Shown here: one piece after another, positions 56,707-64,000 of the stretch | How positions within the stretch are numbered: the stretch's first letter is position 1 | Layout of the letters: each line of letters starts with the position of its first letter | Source of the DNA: Gigaspora rosea | Lineage: Eukaryota; Glomeromycota; Glomeromycetes; Diversisporales; Gigasporaceae | Direction of reading: 5' to 3' | DNA: 64,000 nt | NCBI GenBank assembly: GCA_003550325.1 | Contig: QKWP01000339.1 | Span: forward strand, 270,944 to 334,943 | Translations under genes and position numbers: made by a program | Notes under the pieces: generated by a model | Told to the model about the DNA's origin: nothing | The model's database searches: none | What the model saw: the letters and a program-made list of their open reading frames with translations, nothing else

Positions 56707-58604
56707 ATGAGCAAAATGAGTAATATATTATTTATTAATTTATATTATTCAAAAATTTAAATATTATAATAAAAAATTACTGAAAATTTTTAATTTATTT
56801 TAGATAAATTTTCAGGTTTTAATCTTAGCTCAAAGAAAGCTGCGAAGAAATCTGATAACAAGTCAACCACAAAGAAGGCAAGCCTTGAATCTACTCGCAG
56901 AACTGAGTTAAGTGAAAGCTTCTACGATAAAGTCGACAGCCTTGAAATTGGACCGAGTGAAACTTCGCCTTATTATGAAAATTCGAATAGTTTCGAATGT
57001 ATTTAAAATATTTTAACATTATTTCGATTTATTTAAAATTATATGATTAATTTATTCTATTTATTTATAAGCACTTGCAAGATCTATTTCGAAGATTATT
57101 GAGAATCAAGGCGAGTTACTTAAGGAAGTTAAAGATATTAAAGCGAAAGTCAGGATTATGGAAACTAGATTGAAAGATATTGAGGAAAAATTAGACTCTA
57201 ACTTCGATTTTTCCAATGATAAAACATTTAAAGAAGTAATTATTAAGTTTCAATTTATCTTTTTAATATTATAATAATATGTTTAAGATAATTTAATATT
57301 TTAAATAACTTTAATAAATTTTATTTATAGGATGTGATTAAAAGCGTATCTAAAGAAATTCTAACTAAAGCGATTTATCCCGAAGAAGAGCTAATTAGGG
57401 CGGAATTAGATAGATATGTCAGGAGTAATTATAAAGAAGATTACAAGAAAAATACGCCGAACCAGTGGAATGCCTATTATACAAGAAACATCAATGGACC
57501 AGTAAAACCTTATTATTTAATTTATATGTTTTATATGTTTCGAATTGTTTCGAAATAATTAAAATTATTTCGAAACATTTCGAATTATTTTAAAATATTT
57601 TAATTTACTATTTACAATACTTATAGCTTTTGAAACAAATTAGATCATTGCGAGGTACACTAACAAGCAGTATAAAGAAAAATACGTTTTTTGTTTTTGG
57701 GAATCTTTTAGATCCCATAAATAATTCGGCTTCATCAGAAGAGATTCGAGTTTGGAAGGGCTCGAAAAAGACAAAAGATTGTTATAAGAAGCTATTTAAA
57801 GAAATAGAAGAAGGTTCTGAAGAGACATATATAGCTAGGGTATTAAAGAAAATTTGGCCTGAAGAAGATGCTTCCGAAGAAAATGTAGCTTATGCAATAG
57901 CAGTAGCTCAAACTATACTCAACCCAGATTATGATAAATTAACAATAGAAGAAAATGTCATAAAGAAATTGGCTGCAAGACATTTAGTAAGTATTTAAAT
58001 TTATTTTTGTTTAATTACATAAATTAATTAACTAAATTCGAATTATTTCGAATAAAATAGGTGAGATTAAAAAACGGCGACCCATTATCAAATCCATGTT
58101 CAGAAGTTGATTCTTGTGATGAAGAAAGTGATAAATTTAAAGAACCAATTTCGAATAAAGTCGAAATAGTAAAAATAATTTTAAATTATTTAAATTTATA
58201 TCAAAAATGTTAAAACTAATAACATAATTCAAATTAATTAGGAAAAGGTTTATAAACGTAAAAACAATTCGAAACTTTCCGAAAAGGTAAAATTTTTTAA
58301 TTTTATTTAATTTAATTGAATTTATTTTAATTTTTATGAATTATTTAGACTAATAAACGGCGAAAGTATAGTAAGATTAACTTTAACAACTTAATTGAAT
58401 TAATTCGCAATATTTCGAATTAGCTAATTTTAATTTTTATTTTATTAATAATCCGAAATAGTTCGAGTTAGTTCTGATGAAGAAACAACTAACCAAGAAG
58501 ATGTACCCGAAGTAGACATAAATAAACCGGTTGATGATGATTCTTTGGCCTCAGACGTTGATGATGATGATGATAAGAAATTTACGGTTGATGATGATAA
58601 GTAA
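56707..58604 (+). CDS. Plavaka-element accessory protein B, 9 exons
   Basis: Exons 56707-56719, 56804-56998, 57072-57235, 57331-57501, 57627-57986, 58061-58168, 58242-58286, 58349-58370 and 58462-58604 join at GT-AG sites to give 406 residues, all phases consistent. The N-terminus is Lys/Ser-rich. Residues about 71-115 form a coiled coil (KIIENQGELLKEVKDIKAKV). Residues 125-301 are the part shared with accessory A: IYPEEEL, QWNAYYTRNINGPLLKQIRS, LTSSIKKNTFFVFGNLLD, IARVLKKIWPEEDASEENVAYAI. The tail has basic patches (YKRKNNSK, NKRRKY) and an acidic end (DDDDDKK). The 171-nt exon has the same length and content as one in A. The function is unknown; the pair probably arose by duplication within the element. 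The 13-nt first exon is the least certain part. Confidence 0.78.
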
Positions 58605-59074
58605 AAGTTTTTATTTTTTGCTTTGTTTTTTTTTTATTTGAATAATGCTGCGTTTTTTTGTTTTTTATTTTTTTTTTATATATTTCTTTTAGGATTTTCT
58701 ATAATTTAGCTTTTTTTTTATGTAATTTTTAAAATTTTAAATAAAATAAAAAATAAAATTATTAATAAAATATATTTTAAGTTATAAAATTTATATTTTG
58801 TTTATTTAAATAAAGTTTATTTATTTTGCTTTTTTTCGAATTAATTCGAAAATATCTAATAAATCGGATAATAATTTCGTTTAAATATATTTCCTATTAT
58901 TCATATTTAATTTATTTCGAATTAATTTGAAATTCACCGAAATATTTCGAATCGAATTTGATAAATTTGAATTGATTATCTTTACTTACTTATTAGTAGC
59001 TATCTTTTAGTTTTAAATATTTTGCTGTTTGAACCATTTACGTCTATTCGAATTGTTTCGAATTAATTCGAAAT
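58605..59074. other. Right non-coding arm of the Plavaka element
   Basis: AT-rich, with many AATTCGAA / ATTTCGAAT words from 58835 onward. No gene is seen. Confidence 0.5.
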
Positions 59075-59224
59075 ATTGCGCAATATATAACGTAATATTA
59101 CGCTATAATTTTCGTAATTTTGCGTAATATATTTCATAATATTACATTATTTATTGCGCAATATTTCGCAATTATTTGCGCAATATTTCATCTAGACCGT
59201 AATTATTGCGCAATATTTCGGGCC
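59075..59224 (-). repeat. Right subterminal repeats and TIR
   Basis: Repeated TTGCGCAATATTTCG, ATTACG and GCGTAATAT words lead into the terminal repeat (reversed GGCCCGAAATATTGCGCAAT, 59197-59224). They mirror the left end at 47889-48059. Confidence 0.75.
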
Positions 59225-59263
59225 GTAATAACTTACACAAGTTTATGTTATTATATTTCGCTG

Positions 59264-60300
59264 ATGATGCAGCAATTACAATCGTCTGGCTCTTCATTCC
59301 AATACAAAATGGATATACGAAATGGAATCAACCTAATTACACACAATATCAGAGGACTAAACCAAACCACCAAACTCCAAGAATGGATAGAAACCTGTGC
59401 TGAAACTAATGCACATATTATTTCTATTACTGAAACTAAACTAACCAATAATGATATGGGACTTACCAACCCAATATATCACTTTTATACATCTAACTTC
59501 CAACCATACAAGAACAATCAAAGAGAGTCTAGCCTCGGAACCGCATTAATGGTGTACAAAGATTTACAACCATATATCCACGATATTAAAACATATCCAG
59601 GCACTGCAATTTACATAGACCTCTTCTTCTCTAGAAAAAACAAAACTAGAATTATCTCAGTATATCTCCCATCTAATCATCGTGAACTCTGCAAGAAAAC
59701 TCAGGATCGAGTGTTTGAATGGTACCTCAATGCTAAAACAAAAAACTGGCACACAATTATCCTTGGAGACTTCAACGCCAATCAGGACAGAGAAAAAAAC
59801 TTTTCTTTATTTAGAAATTTAAATGCAGCACAGGCAGTCAGCCTACTTGACTTCCACAGCATAACCACCCCAACCTGGATTGGACCACATGCAACTAGCC
59901 AAATCGATGATACTGGACCTTGATTCCCCCACCATTACAGACGCCACTTACATTACAGGAAGTGATCACTGTATAATAAAAACTACATGGCACTTAAATA
60001 TTCTACCATCTCACAGCCCTAGAAACAAAAAGCACAAACATAGAATATTTCAATACAACAAAATGACACAACAAAATTGGGAGGAATATACAACGACTTT
60101 AACTAATACCTTTGCCAAGAGTACTCCGCCAGCACAATCTAATGACCAGGAACAACTTGACAAAAGCTGGAACTTCTGGCAAGCAACGGTCAAGCACGCC
60201 ATTAATAAACATGTACCCTATACTTATTCTACTACAAAACAATTCTATGCACTGTCATTAAAAGCAACCCATCTTCATACCGCTTTAAATCCATAAAGAA
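59264..60300 (+). pseudogene. LINE endonuclease (EEP) domain, frameshifted
   Basis: The frame from ATG 59264 shows the exonuclease-endonuclease-phosphatase motifs: THNIRGLNQ (Asn), SITETKLT (Glu), IILGDFNAN (Asp/Asn), then after a frameshift near 59910 GSDHCIIKT (Asp/His). This APE-type endonuclease nicks target DNA for LINE insertion. The frame continues to 60296 and ends in a stop. The LINE begins about 40 bp after the right end of the Plavaka element. Confidence 0.85.
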
Positions 60301-62257
60301 ATGCCTCCAGATTCTAACCACTAATAATAACGGCCCACTCAACACCGTGAACCAATTAACACACAAAATTACTAAATTAACAGAAATAGATATCACCCCA
60401 CTAAGTGAGCCTTATACTGCAGAGCAATTAAACCACTTAATTGCGATATTAAAACAGTATAAACACACAATATGGGTTGCCTGCAATCAAGAAACTTGAT
60501 AGCAACAATACAATCAAATTGAATTTTATGTAAAGCGTAAATATCAAGACTTTAGCAACAACACCAGTAGAATGTTAGACAGCATTCTGAAGAGACATAA
60601 AGATACCATCCGGGCAGACAAGATAATCCTAACGGATGAGGTTATAACAGACAAGAACGAAATACTTCAACATTTTCATATCCACTACAAACAATGGACC
60701 AAGAATAATCCACCAAATAACGACGTAGATGAAGACTAGGCAGAAGCTTACGCACCCATTAAAACAATCGATCCAAACATATATAATCCATTACTAAAAC
60801 CTATAGGAGATGAAGAGTTACTTAATACAATTAAACTAGTCCCATTCAGAAAAGCAACGGGCCCTTCTGGCATTGCCAATGAAGCTCTCCAACACCTACC
60901 CCAAAACACTATTGACAGACTAAAAAATATCCTCAATGATTGTTTAAGGCTAAACAAAGTTCCCCAACACTGGACCAGGGCACATATATGGCCCATAGCA
61001 AAAAAACCCACTTATAACTACAACCTGTTAGAAACTAGACCAATCATACTGATTGATCACACACGAAAAATACTTACTAAAATCATTAACAATAGGCTTA
61101 CCACAATACTAATGCATAACAAAGTCTTATCACCATTTAACTTTGCAGGATTCCCACTACAATCTACTTTACAACCTATTTCCAGGCTAACCCATATCAT
61201 TGAAGACGCAATTACAAATAAAAAAGAACTATGGGCATTATCTCAAGACATGTCGAAAGCCTTTGATTCTGTCCACATTAAAACTTTAGAAAGAGTGCTC
61301 CTTAGAATCAAAATTCCAACACAAATCATCGAACTAATTATACATTTACTTTTCAACTGGACCAACAGAGTAATAACAAGTCTAGGTTTCACCCAACTCT
61401 ATGAAGTGGGAGACGGCATCGATCAAGGAGAAACATTCTCCCCACTCCTATGGAAAATATATTACGATCCACTAATCACAGTAATACACAACCAACACAA
61501 AGGCTATACTGCGACTATACTGACAAACCCACTACGTCTTATCCACACATCGGTCATGGTGTACATGGATGACTCACTTTGGATCGCCCCAAATAAAAAT
61601 GCTCTAGAACACATTATATCGACTGCTTCATCTTTCTATAAATTAAATAATATCAAGATCAATCCACTCAAATTAGCAATGATCACGAATTCTTTGGACA
61701 ACAATCCCAGCATACTGTTTGATAATACAGTCATATATGTGAACAAAAAAAATGAACCCCTCAAGTATCTAGGAGCATGGTTCTCCCTAGAAAATAACTA
61801 CAAAACCGTCCAGAAACTAATCATAGCAGAAACCAAAACCAATCTAAAGAAACTGCAATTCGCAAAAATAACCGAAAAACAGGCTGTCTATGTAATCAAC
61901 AGCGTTATCATACCCCGATTCCAATATAGAATTCAAGCCTCTTACCTTAACCCAGCACAACTCACTAGTCTAACAAAAAGTTGTATTAATCTAATCAAAT
62001 ATAAAGGAAAACTGGCTCGTGGAATACCCAACACCTTCATTCTCTGCCCTAACATATACGTACTAAATAGTATGCAACAGGCGCAACAATCCACACTTAT
62101 TACATCACTTTTAAGAAATCTAAACGATCTAGATTTCGACGTTTCTTTTTTCAAACTAAGACTTCAACAATTACAGGACTCCGCAAACACTGATTCTTCT
62201 ATCCTAGAACAACCCACTCTCTTTTCCACAATACAACACAATACCCACACAGGCTAG
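60297..62257 (+). pseudogene. LINE reverse transcriptase, with stops
   Basis: The linker and RT fingers (60297-61111) have TGA/TAG stops at about 60498 and 60738 and read RKATGPSGIANEALQHLP, PQHWTRAHIWPIAKK and RPIILIDHTRKILTKII. The open frame 61112-62257 continues with LSQDMSKAFDSV (first catalytic Asp), GIDQGETFSPLLW and the active site VYMDDSLWIA, followed by the thumb. Motifs are intact within this 381-codon stretch. It would copy LINE RNA at the nicked target. Confidence 0.88.
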
Positions 62258-64000
62258 GCAATATCTGAATGCCACAACCTTGGCGTACAGATGACAAGAC
62301 CTTTATTAACTTGGCCTACTCCAACTAAACTAAAAGGCACATTCATCAATAATATTCTTATCTATCACCCCAAAGGAATAAGATTAAGCAAAAATTGAAT
62401 CTACACGCAATCACTTGCATCGAACAATTCCTGACCCATGATAATACACAATTCTTAAACTGAAAAGAATTTCATCACAATATAAGAAAAATCCCAAAGG
62501 ACAAGACCCCAAAATGGTTCCCTCAAATACAAAATATCATTAGAGACCAAACTAATCCCACACAAACTTTAGTATACCCAACCCTTTTACATGTTAGAAA
62601 TGGACCCCATCCAAACATCCCTGGATCATTACAAGTCAAGGAAAGATAGCAAAAATATTTAACCTCCACAATCAACCAACCCACGCTCTACACTTCAAAA
62701 TATTAAACCCTACTATACATGAAATCTCTCCATGTCCGGGATGCAAAGACAAAGACATGAGAATCAATAGAGTTCGCTGCTACATCCGTATGGACAACAA
62801 AACCTACTATAACCTCCAAGTGAACAGTAAACGTCATATACATGCAAATATGCAAGAAATCAAAATTGCACTTAATAACAATAGAATCATACCCCTCACA
62901 AAAGACAAAAGCTCTGTTATCTCAAATTTAACACTGTCACGACCCTTAACCGCATTCAACAACCCACCGATCCCGCTTTATGAACAATTAAAAAGACAAA
63001 ACTACCAGAAACGGACAATAAACATACAAATCACTACTTCTAAAATGGACATCACGGATCTCGGCAAAAGAACTATCGCAATCGGACAAATTGACAATGA
63101 CCAACCTATAGCCAGTTACAATAAGAATTGGCCTTCAAAAATGAACGCAACATGTTCCCTATTTGCATTCCTGCTAACAACCACAAAAAAATATGCGACA
63201 ATTAACTTGAACACCAACTGTGCAATCCTCCACCATATAATCCAACAACTAATCCTCCTTCAACCTGGCGAACATTATAAACTAAACAACCACCCCTACT
63301 ACCTTACCATAAGAATAATAGACACCCTAATGATGGACAAAAAAATTAGCACTACTCTATATAAGAAAATGAATATTACAAATCACACTAACCCATTTCC
63401 GTTAGATTTATCTCCCCAAACTTACATATATAACAGATATACACCCCAAATCCATGGAATTACCTGTACAATGTTGCTTCGCACTAACATAAAATATATA
63501 CACAAGATTATCAAACTACTTTCTTGGCATAATCAACAAAGATTAGTGCTCTAGGATACACAAATTAACAATATAGATTGGGACGCAACAACACAATACC
63601 TCTCATATGACGACCGCCCAAAAGCACTTTACATGGACCTGGCACGCTCCAATTTGAAAAACTTCAAAGTGAAACTGTTAGCTGAGGAGCTACAAACCCA
63701 CCTAATCCTACATTTTCGCCACCCTACCAAACACCCTAACCACTTATGTCCTCGATGCTATGCAGAATCGGAAGACATTTCACATATAATCATCTGCACC
63801 TCAAATCACCATAACCACCACACTAAAATAAAACGTATAATAATAGAATTTGCGAACAAAATCCAACAACCACTAACACAACTCGATTTATTCATAAATA
63901 ACTTTTTAGATTTACACACCAAAAAGAAACTTCCCCTTGGTATAATTACAAATACTTCACGCGCTCCGTTTACTTCATTAAGACTCCAAACAAAACACGC
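62258..64000 (+). pseudogene. LINE RNase H-like domain and zinc finger, partial
   Basis: The open frame 62757-63554 carries TDLGKRTIAIGQIDN and NATCSLFAFLLTTTKKYATI, which resemble a degraded RNase H domain (the DGS motif is not clear). After a TAG near 63552 the frame continues to HLCPRCYAESEDISHIIIC (about 63745-63800), the C-terminal CCHC-like finger common in fungal LINEs of this type. The element runs past the end of the window. Stops and a frameshift between 62258 and 62757 show that it is inactive. Confidence 0.75.

Larger units (their letters stand above)
47889..59224. mobile_element. 11.3-kb Plavaka-type DNA transposon, apparently intact
   Basis: The left end GGGCGAAATATAGCGCAATA (47889) and the right end, reversed from 59224, GGCCCGAAATATTGCGCAAT form imperfect inverted repeats of about 27 bp. 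Next to both ends stand clusters of CGCAATATT, GCGCAATA and ATTACGTAA words. Inside are three spliced genes: accessory A (plus, 49899-51925), the transposase (minus, 52557-55905) and accessory B (plus, 56707-58604). TTCGAA-type words (AATTCGAATTATTTCGAA) are frequent throughout and rare elsewhere in the window. TAATA stands near both borders, but no clean target duplication can be fixed. Borders are inferred from the inverted ends. Confidence 0.75.

Overview
The window is AT-rich eukaryotic DNA built mostly of nested transposable elements. It holds one intron-rich host gene and one large, apparently intact DNA transposon. Several things point to a filamentous fungus, most likely an arbuscular mycorrhizal fungus (Glomeromycotina): introns of 64-95 nt in the host gene, a beta-propeller-like/ion-transport-domain protein, a Sel1-repeat gene fragment, Ty3/gypsy gag-pol relics, a Plavaka-type transposase and an EEP-type LINE. 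The assignment to this group is an inference from gene families. There is one 20-N assembly gap (11611-11630).

Layout. 1-10.1 kb: AT-rich satellite of a short perfect palindrome (TCGTTAAGAATCTTAACGA and variants), interrupted by a family of terminal-inverted-repeat (TIR) elements starting AGG(A/G)CCC with 8-bp target duplications, a double foldback repeat, a Sel1-repeat exon fragment and a Mutator-like element. 10.3-19.7 kb: a decayed plus-strand Ty3/gypsy element (gag, protease, RT, RNase H, integrase) broken by four small DNA transposons. 19.7-23.6 kb: a degenerate pogo/Tigger-like transposon. 24.5-25.9 kb: a mariner-like MITE carrying a 1-kb retroposon with a tRNA-like head. 26.0-35.7 kb: a minus-strand Ty3/gypsy element with both LTRs, itself carrying a Mutator-like element in integrase and a MITE in one LTR. 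36.8-41.0 kb: the host ion-transport-domain gene, 7 exons, 1233 codons, all phases consistent. 41-47 kb: intergenic DNA with several MITEs, including a hAT-like one with a perfect 8-bp target duplication. 47.0-47.8 kb: a tandem array of mini-exon-like units. 47.9-59.2 kb: an 11.3-kb element with TIRs and subterminal repeats. It encodes an intact 919-aa Plavaka-type transposase (6 exons, minus strand) between two plus-strand genes that are paralogues of each other (418 and 406 aa). 59.2-64.0 kb: a frameshifted LINE that runs off the window.

How it fits together. The 11.3-kb element is the most notable system here. Its three spliced genes have open frames and consistent intron phases, while most older elements around it are full of stops. 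The two accessory proteins share exon structure and sequence pattern and probably work with the transposase, perhaps by binding the repeated CGCAATATT/TTCGAA motifs near the ends; that role is inferred. The gypsy relics carry stops where Gln is expected and D-to-N changes at catalytic sites, which suggests C-to-T/G-to-A decay similar to RIP or cytosine deamination.
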